NCBI GenBank assembly: GCA_022482625.1
Contig: JAKVOU010000001.1
Location: 496,001-560,000, forward strand
Source of the DNA: Spirochaetia bacterium
Lineage (GTDB): Bacteria > Spirochaetota > Spirochaetia > Sphaerochaetales > Sphaerochaetaceae
Length of the DNA: 64,000 nt
Direction: 5' to 3'
Shown: positions 16,712 to 24,847 of the stretch, piece by piece
Layout: every line of letters starts with the position of its first letter
Position numbering within the stretch: position 1 is the stretch's first letter
The notes under the pieces: model-generated
Told to the model about the DNA's origin: nothing
The model's input: only the letters and a program-made list of their open reading frames with translations
Database searches by the model: none
Program-made: the position numbers and the translations under genes

Positions 16712-17478
16712 CTATATTTGTGTCAAGATTTCCACACCATCGCTCAATATGACGACCGTATGTTCAAAATGCGCTGCTGGCAGACCATCTGCAGTCCTTA
16801 CCGTCCAGCCGTTGGGATCATCGTCGATGATATCAGCAGTACCGCGGTTTATCATCGGTTCGATTGCAATCACCATACCAGGACGAAGCCTTGGGTTTGG
16901 AGAAAGGATAGAAACGTAATTCGGGATTTCAGGAGGTTCATGGACATCAAGGCCTACCCCATGTCCGCAATATTCCCGCACCACACCGAAGCCATTCTTA
17001 TCGGCATGGTCAAAGACAGCCTTTCCGATAGTATGGACACGTGCATTCCTTGTTCCTGCCGCCTCACAGCCAAGAGCAAGACATTCCTTGGTCACCTTGC
17101 ATAGGCGTTCATCCTCGGGATCACCCTTTCCGCCAACGATAAATGTCCTGGCACTGTCAGAAAAATAGCCGTCAAGGTTGATTCCCAGGTCAATGGAAAC
17201 AAGATCACCGTTCTTTATGATTTTCTTGTCGCTTGGTATGCCATGTATGATTTCATCATTGACGCTGATACAAGCAGTGGTCAGGAAATCCTCCAAAAAG
17301 CTTGAAGGCAGGTTTCCAGCCTCTGTTGGAAATATATTCATAGCAAAAATCGTCTATGAATTTTGTCGTCATACCTTCTTTCAGGTAACCATCACCCAGA
17401 ATATCCAGCAATTTGCACAGCTCATGGCAACTTTTCCGGATACCCTTCAATCTGTTCCTTGTTCTTTATTGTTATCAT
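16712..17478 (-). pseudogene. map: Methionine aminopeptidase (map) with two frameshifts
   Basis: Type I methionine aminopeptidase would remove the initiator Met. The N-terminus MITIKNKEQIEG begins at ATG 17478-17476, overlapping the nusB stop. The frame then slips at about 17442 (GGGTATCC) into IRKSCHELCKLLD, continues to FGGFP, and slips again at about 17280 (CTGACCAC) into TACISVNDEIIHGIP. The rest is intact, with metal ligands in SIDLG, the D-x-x-R region SARTF, GHGVGLDVHE, IAIEPM and FEHTVVI. Removing one base at each slip gives 765 bases, 254 residues, the normal length. Either a decayed copy or sequence error; all catalytic residues are still encoded. Confidence 0.88.
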
Positions 17479-17912
17479 TTGTTTTCCTTTGCATCAGACA
17501 ATTTCTTCTGCATGGCATCCAAGATGCCATTTATGAACTTATAGGTCACATCAGTCGAGAATTCCTGTGAAAGTTTGACAGCCTCATCAATGATGATATG
17601 GGGATGTATGTCAGTTTTGAGAAATGAATAGACGCTCAATCTGAGAATATTCCGATCGACAATGTCAATCTTCTCAATCGGACGATTGATTGAAAATTCA
17701 CTTATCAGCGCATCGATATGATCAAGCTCCTCAAGGGTGCCCCTCAGCATCAGGGAGGCAAAGACCTTTACCTCTTCCTCCAGCTCTGCATTTTCAGTCT
17801 CGTTGATACCTGCAAACGTATCAGGTATCTTGTCGACGGACAATTCATTGTTGAAATCCATTGCATATAGGGTCTGCAAAACCAGCTCACGCGCCCTGTG
17901 TCGTGTCTTCAT
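17475..17912 (-). CDS. nusB: Transcription antitermination factor NusB
   Basis: All-helical RNA-binding factor of the rRNA antitermination complex, working with NusE. The 145-residue product begins MKTRHRARELVLQTLYAMDF, the standard NusB opening with the boxA-binding Arg-rich helix, and later shows IEKIDIVDRNILRLSVYSF and the ending IIDEAVKLSQEFSTDVTYKF followed by INGILD, all diagnostic. The ATG at 17912 fits homologues; the frame extends to 17975 without support. Its stop TGA overlaps the ATG of map. Confidence 0.93.
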   Translation of the reverse strand: MKTRHRARELVLQTLYAMDFNNELSVDKIPDTFAGINETENAELEEEVKVFASLMLRGTLEELDHIDALISEFSINRPIEKIDIVDRNILRLSVYSFLKTDIHPHIIIDEAVKLSQEFSTDVTYKFINGILDAMQKKLSDAKENK

Positions 17913-18089
17913 TGATCTGTCGGCGGAATCAGTAATCCGCCATCCTCCTACGTGTAACGCGGCAGCATACTGCATTCCGCCTGGACTTATGAAAAGCCAA
18001 TAGGAATCAATGCAACGGGGCTGCCACGCCTGAATCCGTTGTTGCTATCAGTCTTACCGCATAATTGTCAAACTTACAATAGCATCTGC

Positions 18090-18120
18090 AGAAAACAACA
18101 GGAGACTCGGTTGAGCCTCC
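18090..18120 (-). terminator. Possible terminator downstream of the parvulin gene
   Basis: On the minus strand GGAGGCTC and GAGTCTCC form an eight-base stem with one mismatch around a four-base loop (18101-18120), followed by TGTTGTTTTC. It is 24 bases after the stop of the peptidyl-prolyl isomerase gene. The T-run is interrupted, so efficiency is uncertain. Confidence 0.5.
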
Positions 18121-18143
18121 CATTGCAATCATATGATATATGC

Positions 18144-19223
18144 CTAGACAAGCTTGGTAATCGTAGCTTGTTTTCTCAGGTCAGTAACCACATTGTTGAT
18201 TGCCAGCTGGTAATTCTTCTGAGCCTGCTGCTGCTTGAGATAATTGGAAATATAATCACGGACCGTTGTCTTGCTGTCAGGATTTATCGGATCATCAATC
18301 TTCAGGAACTTGGCCTGTACATGGGAAAGTACCTTGATGATGTGATAGCCGCTTGTGGAAGTAATGACATCGGAAATCTTGCCGACATCAGTTTCCATGC
18401 ATGCATTGAAGAACGTATCACCGAGAAGCTTCTTGATATTCTGGGTATCGTCCATCGTTACCCAGCCAATCTCTCCACCATTGTTGACGGAACCTTCATC
18501 CTTGCTGTACTGTGCAACGGCTTTTTCAAACGTAATGTCTCCGCTCTCAATCTCACCATGGAGCTTTTCCATCAGGGCCTTGTTATCGGCATCCTGCGTA
18601 CTATCATCTTTGTCAAATGGAATGAATATCTGAGCGACTTTTGCACATTCAGGATTGACGAACTGAGTTGCATTCGACCTGTAGAATGACTTTATGTCAT
18701 CATCGCTTACCGTAACGTTCGAATCCATCAGATCCGGTTGCTTTTTCTTGAGATACTGTCCCAATAGATACTGCTGGGCAAGTGTCGTCTTGAAATTGTC
18801 AACAGAACCGTACGCCGACACAACCTGTTTGTCAAAAGCTTCTTGCGTAAGTGTCACTCCGGACTGCTGCTTATATTGCTGGACAGCACTAGAGAACTGA
18901 GATGTATAGAGATTATCCTTCAACGAATCAGTAACTTCCAAACCTTCATGCTTTGCAGCAATGAGGACAAGCTGGTCATTTATCATAATGTCAAGGACGT
19001 TGCCCTGGGTAAACTGACTCGCGTCACCGCCATTCTGGCTGGCAGCAGCTTTGTAACTTGCTACCTTCTGATTGAGCTCAGTCATACCGATGGCAGTCTT
19101 TTCCCCATATAGGCTGATAAATGCAGCAGGCTGCCCGCTTCCTATAGCATCAGCAAATACCCCTGAAAGCGCAAAAACTCCCAGGACAAAGGAAAGCATA
19201 CATTTCCTTACCAAACCATTCAT
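18144..19223 (-). CDS. Exported parvulin-type peptidyl-prolyl isomerase (SurA/PrsA-like)
   Basis: A 359-residue periplasmic chaperone-isomerase. The N-terminal signal peptide (MNGLVRKCMLSFVLGVFAL core, ending VFADA) is followed by a helical SurA-N-like region with repeated Gln-rich helices. The parvulin domain lies at about residues 195-310 and contains AQIFIPFDKD, EKAVAQYSKDEGS, GGEIGWV and TSTSGYHIIKVL. The ATG at 19223 has GGAGG upstream. Clients are probably outer-membrane proteins. It follows a small flavodoxin-like gene by 13 bases. Confidence 0.87.
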   Translation of the reverse strand: MNGLVRKCMLSFVLGVFALSGVFADAIGSGQPAAFISLYGEKTAIGMTELNQKVASYKAAASQNGGDASQFTQGNVLDIMINDQLVLIAAKHEGLEVTDSLKDNLYTSQFSSAVQQYKQQSGVTLTQEAFDKQVVSAYGSVDNFKTTLAQQYLLGQYLKKKQPDLMDSNVTVSDDDIKSFYRSNATQFVNPECAKVAQIFIPFDKDDSTQDADNKALMEKLHGEIESGDITFEKAVAQYSKDEGSVNNGGEIGWVTMDDTQNIKKLLGDTFFNACMETDVGKISDVITSTSGYHIIKVLSHVQAKFLKIDDPINPDSKTTVRDYISNYLKQQQAQKNYQLAINNVVTDLRKQATITKLV

Positions 19224-19236
19224 CTTTAGCCTCCGA

Positions 19237-19659
19237 TTACTTGGAATCAATATGCAACCGCTTGCCTACTGCAGCAGCTTCTTCATTTTTCTTAAGGATA
19301 TCACTGTTCTTCAGGTACATGCCTTCACCCTCCATAGCCTTCATCAGCATCTGGAGGGTCTTGTTGGCTCTCATGCCAGGTTTCGTAACAAAACCCATGC
19401 ACCTTTTACCGGACAGCTTGCCCGCGCGTGCCAGGAATTGGGAGACTTCAGGAGGAATGCTACCACCAAAGGCACCTGTAGCTTCAGTACCGACAATGAT
19501 ATAATCATAAAAAGAGACTATCTTTCTCTCCTCATGCTTCATATCCAATATATCAACCTGATGCCCTTGGCCATCAATGCCCTTGGCCATGGCATTGCAG
19601 AGCCCCTTCAGATGGGTATCATCTTTTCCCGCTGCAGCATATAAGATACAAACGCGCAT
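19237..19659 (-). CDS. Small flavodoxin-like protein
   Basis: A 140-residue protein with flavodoxin-fold features: the start RVCILYAAAGKDDTHLKG resembles an FMN phosphate loop though it lacks the usual T/S-x-T-G-x-T pattern, and YDYIIVGTEATGAFGG matches the second strand-loop of flavodoxins. The C-terminal half is helical and charged. AAGGAG precedes the ATG. It lies between secG and the exported isomerase, suggesting expression with envelope genes. Whether it binds FMN is unclear because the first loop is divergent. Confidence 0.6.
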   Translation of the reverse strand: MRVCILYAAAGKDDTHLKGLCNAMAKGIDGQGHQVDILDMKHEERKIVSFYDYIIVGTEATGAFGGSIPPEVSQFLARAGKLSGKRCMGFVTKPGMRANKTLQMLMKAMEGEGMYLKNSDILKKNEEAAAVGKRLHIDSK

Positions 19660-19684
19660 GCCTACTCCTTAATACCTAAACACA

Positions 19685-19722
19685 ACGACCGACCGCAGGA
19701 CGATATAGCTGCGATCGGCCGT
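19685..19722 (-). repeat. Long imperfect hairpin between secG and the flavodoxin-like gene
   Basis: Arms CCGACCGCAG (19689-19698) and CTGCGATCGG (19709-19718) pair with one mismatch, and the outer ACG/CGT extends the stem to about fourteen pairs. The loop is ten bases. No clean T-run follows on either strand, so it may be an RNA processing or partial termination signal within the gap-pgk-secG transcript. Confidence 0.45.
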
Positions 19723-19756
19723 AAGCATACAATTTCATTGACGATGCAACATTACC

Positions 19757-20071
19757 TTATTTGGCGGAAGAATCAACCCACCAAGTCTGACTCTGCTGCA
19801 CCTGCTGTGTCTCAACGGAATTGAGCAGGGTGTCCTTGGACGAGGTAGAATTCACCATAGCAATGCACAAGGCCACAATCATGAATGCCGCACCCAGAAC
19901 AGCCGTCGCCTTAGTCACGACACTGCTTGTATGAGAACCGAAAGTTGACTGTGCAGAACTGCCGAAGGCACTCAAGCCATCACTCTCTTCATCCTGGATT
20001 GCAACGATAAAAATCACCAGAAAACCAATGATGATAAAAAGCACCAAAAGAATCGTACTAAACACACCCAT
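19757..20071 (-). CDS. secG: Preprotein translocase subunit SecG
   Basis: A 104-residue inner-membrane protein with two hydrophobic helices, the first at about residues 4-24 (STILLVLFIIIGFLVIFIVA) and the second at about 55-72. Between them lies the SecG-type loop containing QDEESDGLSAFGSSAQSTFG, close to the family's GL-x-x-x-F-G signature. It assists SecYE and SecA in protein export. It is 19 bases downstream of the pgk-tpiA stop; secG next to tpiA is a common bacterial arrangement, which supports the call. The C-terminal tail is Gln/Ser rich. Confidence 0.9.
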   Translation of the reverse strand: MGVFSTILLVLFIIIGFLVIFIVAIQDEESDGLSAFGSSAQSTFGSHTSSVVTKATAVLGAAFMIVALCIAMVNSTSSKDTLLNSVETQQVQQSQTWWVDSSAK

Positions 20072-20090
20072 ATACTACCAACTCCATAAC

Positions 20091-22022
20091 TTACTTGTCA
20101 AAGCAGACGATCGGAAGGAATTTTTCAAGTGAAAGGGAAGCACCGCCGACCAAAGCGCCATCGATGTTTTCCTTAGCCATCAGTTCCTTGACATTCGCAG
20201 CCTTCACTGAACCACCATACTGTATAATTGTCTCTTCTGCAACCGTTTTTCCAAAAAGTTTTTCGACAAGAGACCTGACAAAAGCATGTGCAGTGTCAGC
20301 ATCTTCAGGTGTGGCAGTCTTTCCTGTACCGATAGCCCATACTGGTTCGTATGCCAGGGTAACCTTCTTCATCTGTTCAGCAGTCACACCCTTCAGACCT
20401 ACTTCAATCTGACGGGTCAGCACTTCTTCCAGCTTACCGCCTTCTCTTTCATCAAGGGTTTCACCGATGCAGAGATCAACATCCATACCTTCCTGCAATG
20501 CAAGCAGCACTTTCCTGTTGATGAATTCATCACTCTCACCATAGATATGGCGTCTTTCACTATGTCCCAGGATAACAGCATTTACACCGATATCCTTCAG
20601 CATTTCCGGCGAAACTTCACCAGTAAATGCACCGGACACATGATCATTCATGTTCTGTGCAGATACAACAATGTCACTGCCCTTCAAGGCTTCCACGACA
20701 CCCGGCAATGCCACGAAATTGGGAGCAACCATCACTTTTGCATTGCAACCCTTGGCAGCTTCAGCCAAAGCTTTTGCAAGCTTGACACCCTCACTCGGGG
20801 TCAGGTTCATCTTCCAGTTTCCTGCAATATATGGTCTTCTCATCTTCTTCTCCAAGGCTTTGATACCTGGCAATTCCTTGCCTTCCAAGAATTCAAGTGA
20901 AGCTCCGCCACCGGTAGAAACGTGGCTGATCTTTGAAGCCAAGCCGAACTTATTGATGGCTGCAACAGAATCGCCGCCGCCGACTACAGTCGTTCCCTTG
21001 CACTTTGCAAGTGCCTGGGCAACTTCAAGCGTTCCCTTTGAGAATGCTTCAAATTCAAATACACCCATAGGGCCGTTCCAGACAACGCTCTTTGCATCTT
21101 CCAAAGCTGCACAGATTTCCACAACCGTCTTCGGTCCGATATCCATGCCGATAAGGCCTTCCGGGATATCAGGGCTGTCAACACTGACAGGCTTTGCAGT
21201 TTCACTGAATTCAGCAGCACAGAGATGGTCGACAGGAAGTATGACTTTCACGCCCTTTTCACCGGCCTTCTCAAGGAAGCTTCTGGCAGTATCAAGATAA
21301 TCACTCTCAAGCAAACTACCACCGATGGTATGTCCCTGTACCTTGAGGAACGTATATGCCATGCCGCCGCCGATGACGATGGTATCACAGGTCTTCACAA
21401 GGCTTTCAAGTACGGTAATCTTGCTGGAAACCTTGGAACCGCCGATGATGGCAACGAATGGCTTTTCAGGATTCGAAAGCAACGGAGCCATATATTTGAC
21501 TTCCTTCTCAATAAGGAATCCTGCATAACTTGGCAGATAGTGTGCAACGCCTTCAGTTGAAGCATGGGCCCTATGTGCGGTGCCGAATGCATCATTTACA
21601 TAGACATCCCCATAGGAAGCAAGTTTCTTTGCAAATTCAGGATCATCAGCCGTTTCCTGGCTATAGAACCTGACATTCTCAAGCATCATCACCTCACCCG
21701 GCTTAAGGGCTGCAACCATATCTTCCGTTGCTTTGCCCAATACATCCGGAGCCAGCTTGACATCCTTGCCCAGCAACTCGGAAAATCTCCTGCAGACAGG
21801 AGCAACGGAAAACTCAGGTTTCTTTTCTCCTTTCGGTCTGCCGAAATGGCACATGACGACAAGGGCTGCCCCATCATCAAGCAGATACTTGACGGTAGGC
21901 AATGCTGCCTTGATGCGGGTATCATCAGTGACTTCCCCATCCTTCACAGGACAATTGAAATCTACTCGGATCAAAACTTTCTTTCCGGAAAAAGAAGCAT
22001 CTCTAATTGTATTCAATACCAT
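20091..22022 (-). CDS. Phosphoglycerate kinase / triosephosphate isomerase fusion
   Basis: One 643-residue polypeptide joins two glycolytic enzymes. Residues 1 to about 392 are phosphoglycerate kinase, with [54 protein letters not shown] and the ATP loop GGGDSVAA. The rest is triosephosphate isomerase, with NWKMN carrying the catalytic Lys, GHSERR with the catalytic His, [16 protein letters not shown] with the catalytic Glu, and YGGSVKAAN. No stop or start separates them and the linker is only a few residues. Such a fusion is known from Thermotoga maritima. AAAGGAG precedes the ATG. It lies 76 bases downstream of gap. Confidence 0.95.
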   Translation of the reverse strand: MVLNTIRDASFSGKKVLIRVDFNCPVKDGEVTDDTRIKAALPTVKYLLDDGAALVVMCHFGRPKGEKKPEFSVAPVCRRFSELLGKDVKLAPDVLGKATEDMVAALKPGEVMMLENVRFYSQETADDPEFAKKLASYGDVYVNDAFGTAHRAHASTEGVAHYLPSYAGFLIEKEVKYMAPLLSNPEKPFVAIIGGSKVSSKITVLESLVKTCDTIVIGGGMAYTFLKVQGHTIGGSLLESDYLDTARSFLEKAGEKGVKVILPVDHLCAAEFSETAKPVSVDSPDIPEGLIGMDIGPKTVVEICAALEDAKSVVWNGPMGVFEFEAFSKGTLEVAQALAKCKGTTVVGGGDSVAAINKFGLASKISHVSTGGGASLEFLEGKELPGIKALEKKMRRPYIAGNWKMNLTPSEGVKLAKALAEAAKGCNAKVMVAPNFVALPGVVEALKGSDIVVSAQNMNDHVSGAFTGEVSPEMLKDIGVNAVILGHSERRHIYGESDEFINRKVLLALQEGMDVDLCIGETLDEREGGKLEEVLTRQIEVGLKGVTAEQMKKVTLAYEPVWAIGTGKTATPEDADTAHAFVRSLVEKLFGKTVAEETIIQYGGSVKAANVKELMAKENIDGALVGGASLSLEKFLPIVCFDK

Positions 22023-22042
22023 GTCTTTACTCCTTTACTGAC

Positions 22043-22073
22043 AAGGCCTGCCCCATTGGTAAGAGCAGGCCTG
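22043..22073 (-). repeat. Hairpin between gap and pgk-tpiA
   Basis: Eight-base arms AGGCCTGC (22044-22051) and GCAGGCCT (22065-22072) are separated by 13 bases in the gap-pgk intergenic region. There is no T-run, so read-through is expected. It could stabilise the 3' end of a gap mRNA and explain unequal expression of gap and pgk-tpiA. Confidence 0.5.
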
Positions 22074-22098
22074 TTCCTCAGTTTCCAAGGGAAGTCGA

Positions 22099-23106
22099 TT
22101 ATTTGCCGATCTTGCGAGCCAAATCAACTACACGAGTGGAATAACCCATTTCGTTGTCGTACCAGCTCAGTACCTTGAAGAACTTGGGCCCCATCTTCAT
22201 GGTCGAAAGTCCATCAACGATGGAAGAGTGGTTGTTGCCGACGATATCATGGGAAACAATCGGATCTTCAGTGTAAGCCAAGATGCCTTTCATCGGGCCT
22301 TCTTCAGAAGCCTTCTTGAAAGCTGCGTTCAGCTCTTCGACAGTGCAGTCCTTCTCGGTTTCGAAGGTAAGGTCTACGATTGACCCGGTAGGAGTAGGTA
22401 CGCGCATTGCCAGACCGTTCATCTTGCCAGCAAGAGAAGGAATGACCTTGCCGATAGCCTTGGCAGCACCGGTGGTAGTCGGGATGATGGACACAGCGCC
22501 GGAACGTGCACGGCGGAGATCAGCCTTCGGCTGGTCAAGCATGACCTGGTCATTGGTATAGGAATGTACGGTCGTCATAAGGCCACGGACAATACCGAAG
22601 TTGTCAAGGATGACCTTTGAAATAGGAGCCAAGCAGTTGGTCGTGCATGATGCATTGGAGAAAGCAGTGTTCTTCAGATCAATTTCATTGTCATTTACGC
22701 CGCAGACGATGGTCTGGTCAATTTCATCTTTTGCAGGAACAGTGAGGATAACCTTCTTTGCACCAGCCTTGAGATGATCCTTGTAGCCACCGCGGGGACC
22801 TTCAGCAGTTCTGAAGACACCGGTGGATTCAATGACGACATCAACACCAAGCTTACCCCATGGCAGAACTTTCGGATCTCTTTCCTTGTAGATCGTAATC
22901 TTCTTGCCGTCTACGGAAATGTAATCTTCACCATAGGTGACGTCATGGTCGTATACACCATAGGTCGAATCATATTTGAGCAGATGAGCCAGAGTCTTCG
23001 GGTCGGTCAAATCATTGATACCGACAATTTCAATAGCAGGATCCTTGGAAGCAATCTTGAATACGTTGCGTCCAATTCTACCAAAACCGTTAATTGCAAT
23101 CTTCAT
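22099..23106 (-). CDS. gap: Glyceraldehyde-3-phosphate dehydrogenase, type I
   Basis: Oxidises glyceraldehyde-3-phosphate with phosphate and NAD. The 335-residue enzyme has the Rossmann start KIAINGFGRIGRNVFK, an Asp-containing NAD site (VGINDLTDPKTLAHLLKYDS), the catalytic ASCTTNCLAP with nucleophilic Cys, HSYTNDQ with the catalytic His, the TGAAKAIGKVIP S-loop and the C-terminal SWYDNEMGYSTRV. GGAGG precedes the ATG, with a strong promoter at 23174-23146. It heads the gap - pgk/tpi - secG transcript. Confidence 0.97.
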   Translation of the reverse strand: MKIAINGFGRIGRNVFKIASKDPAIEIVGINDLTDPKTLAHLLKYDSTYGVYDHDVTYGEDYISVDGKKITIYKERDPKVLPWGKLGVDVVIESTGVFRTAEGPRGGYKDHLKAGAKKVILTVPAKDEIDQTIVCGVNDNEIDLKNTAFSNASCTTNCLAPISKVILDNFGIVRGLMTTVHSYTNDQVMLDQPKADLRRARSGAVSIIPTTTGAAKAIGKVIPSLAGKMNGLAMRVPTPTGSIVDLTFETEKDCTVEELNAAFKKASEEGPMKGILAYTEDPIVSHDIVGNNHSSIVDGLSTMKMGPKFFKVLSWYDNEMGYSTRVVDLARKIGK

Positions 23107-23145
23107 GGAAAAATCCTCCAGATTTATGGTTAGTTTTATGTTTTC

Positions 23146-23174
23146 ACTATACTATCTCAGTAAAGAATGGTCAA
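23146..23174 (-). promoter_or_regulatory. Predicted sigma-70 promoter of the gap operon
   Basis: TTGACC (23174-23169) and TATAGT (23151-23146) on the minus strand are 17 bases apart, five of six matches in each box. The ATG of gap is about 33 bases after the expected start. The AT-rich 190 bases further upstream, to 23359, contain no gene. Confidence 0.7.
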
Positions 23175-23359
23175 CGAATTGCACAGTTTTTATAGGAAAA
23201 ACTTAAAGAAACACACAAAAACGATATTTCAAAAACTAAAGTGAACCAAATTTGATATTATCGGCTTTTTCCCAGTTATAATTCAAAACATATACCAGAT
23301 ATCACATAAACATTCATAAGGCAAAACAAAGTCGCCAACAGGATAAAACAGAAGAAAAG

Positions 23360-24154
23360 CTACCCCTTCTGCTGCTGGTCAGCAGCAGGCCTGAGCTGCA
23401 GTTTTATCTTGTTTATCTTATGCCCTTCGATATCTTCGACAGTAAAAACAGCCTGTCCGTCATCCACATGCTCACCCTTGAGAGGAATCCTTCCAAAAAG
23501 TTCGAAGACATAGCCTCCGATGGTTTCAAAGTCATCCTCATCGAGATTCAGATGGAAGCGTCCGTTGATTTCTTCAATATTGCATCGGGCATCAACTTGG
23601 TAAGTCGAAGCATCCAGCTGGATGATATCATCCTCTTCGTCTTCATCAAACTCATCCTGGATGTCTCCGACGATGACTTCGAGGATGTCCTCCATACAGA
23701 CTATACCTGATACTCCGCCATATTCATCCACGGCGACGGCAATATGGACCTTTCTCTTCTTGAAATCCCGCAACAAGTCATCCAAATGTTTGCTATCAGG
23801 GACAAAATATGCAGGCCTCATGAGCTTTCTTACGTCAAAATGCTCTCTGATGCCCTTCTTGAGCAGGTCTTTTGAATACAGCACACCGATGATATCGTCG
23901 CTGCTTTCCCCAAAGACAGGATAACGCGAATATCCATGTTCACCGATGACCTCATAGAATTGGTCCAGGCTGATATCAGCACTTATGAACTCGACATCTA
24001 TGCGAGGGACCATTACTTCCCTTACGGTCATGTCTTCAAGCGCACCTATGCCCTGAATCATCGTTTCACGTTCCTTGCGTTCTGCTTCCGACAATTCCGT
24101 TGGCATGCAACCTTTTCTACGTTTATGGAACAAGTCCAGCAATCCCACTGTCAT
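23360..24154 (-). CDS. CBS-domain / CorC-HlyC transporter-associated protein
   Basis: A 264-residue soluble protein of the CorC/TlyC family, involved in magnesium or cobalt homeostasis, with some members originally described as haemolysins in spirochaetes. It has two CBS motifs (around VREVMVPRIDVEFISAD and LMRPAYFVPDSKHLDDLL), the acidic linker VDEYGGVSGIVCMEDILEVI, and a C-terminal CorC_HlyC transporter-associated domain starting near IIQLDASTYQVDA. No membrane helices are present. The ATG overlaps the ybeY stop as ATGA, the classic ybeY-corC linkage. Confidence 0.9.
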   Translation of the reverse strand: MTVGLLDLFHKRRKGCMPTELSEAERKERETMIQGIGALEDMTVREVMVPRIDVEFISADISLDQFYEVIGEHGYSRYPVFGESSDDIIGVLYSKDLLKKGIREHFDVRKLMRPAYFVPDSKHLDDLLRDFKKRKVHIAVAVDEYGGVSGIVCMEDILEVIVGDIQDEFDEDEEDDIIQLDASTYQVDARCNIEEINGRFHLNLDEDDFETIGGYVFELFGRIPLKGEHVDDGQAVFTVEDIEGHKINKIKLQLRPAADQQQKG

Positions 24155-24663
24155 TTACCTCCGAGATCAGCCAGGATACGTTCCTGAAGTTCGAGCATAG
24201 GCTCTTCAGCTCCATTGGTGGCATGATCATAGCCAAGAAGATGCAATGTACCATGGATAAGCAATCTTCGGATCTCCTGAGCAAACGGCACGGAAAACTC
24301 TTCGCTGTTTGTTTTGGCAACAGAAAGGCAAATAACCATATCTCCGAGTACGCGCAACCCGTCATCATCGCCGGACGGCCAGAAATCAGTTGCAGAACGT
24401 ACATCGGACTGCACGAAGGAAAGTATGTCAGTGGGACCTTCCTTTCCTCGCCATTCCTTGTTCAGCGTCGCAATCGATGCCTCGCTGACAAAGGAAACAG
24501 ACAGTTCAACACCATCGATCTTCTGATAGGCAAGTACCTGTTCTACCCATTGCCTGACCGACGGCTCATCAGCAACTTCCGCATAGGAAGGTTCTTCATA
24601 TTCTACGTCAATGCTACAGTTCATACTTATGGCAATATGCCTTGCGTGCAGACTATGCAGCAC
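24151..24663 (-). CDS. ybeY: Endoribonuclease YbeY, rRNA maturation factor
   Basis: Metal-dependent ribonuclease required for 16S rRNA 3'-end processing and 70S quality control. The zinc motif H-x3-H-x5-H is seen as HGTLHLLGYDH near residue 140, preceded by DILSFVQ and LGDMVICL. The start is given as GTG 24663-24661, with AGGAGGA about twelve bases upstream; the ATG fifteen codons later (MNCSIDVEYEE) is a credible alternative because homologues start close to it. It sits in the usual phoH - 7TM/HD - ybeY - corC order. Confidence 0.9.
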   Translation of the reverse strand: MLHSLHARHIAISMNCSIDVEYEEPSYAEVADEPSVRQWVEQVLAYQKIDGVELSVSFVSEASIATLNKEWRGKEGPTDILSFVQSDVRSATDFWPSGDDDGLRVLGDMVICLSVAKTNSEEFSVPFAQEIRRLLIHGTLHLLGYDHATNGAEEPMLELQERILADLGGK

Positions 24664-24847
24664 AAAGTTGCCGGTTCCTCCTAGGAACGGTAGGTTTGCA
24701 AACCGTTCTTCTGATATCAGTTGTGACCCGAGGATTGTCTCTCAATCCCCATATGGGACAACGAAAAGCAATTCAATTATAAAAACGATAATGTAATTTG
24801 GAAAGATTGTCTATTTCCCTATGGAAAAATTCATTGAAAAACCCCAT
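24664..24847 (-). other. Structured intergenic region upstream of ybeY
   Basis: This 184-base gap is the largest within an otherwise tight gene block. It holds several short inverted repeats: GGATTG/CAATCC around a five-base loop, the twelve-base palindrome GGTTTGCAAACC nested inside AACGG/CCGTT arms, and CCTAGG next to the ybeY ribosome site. I could not match it to tRNA, SRP RNA, 6S RNA or a known riboswitch. It may be a 5' leader or a small RNA. Confidence 0.4.

Noticed and set aside
24664-24760. Degenerate tRNA or SRP RNA between the 7TM/HD gene and ybeY.
   Set aside because: No T-loop TTCRA sequence, no proper acceptor pairing and no SRP domain IV motif; kept only as an unidentified structured region.
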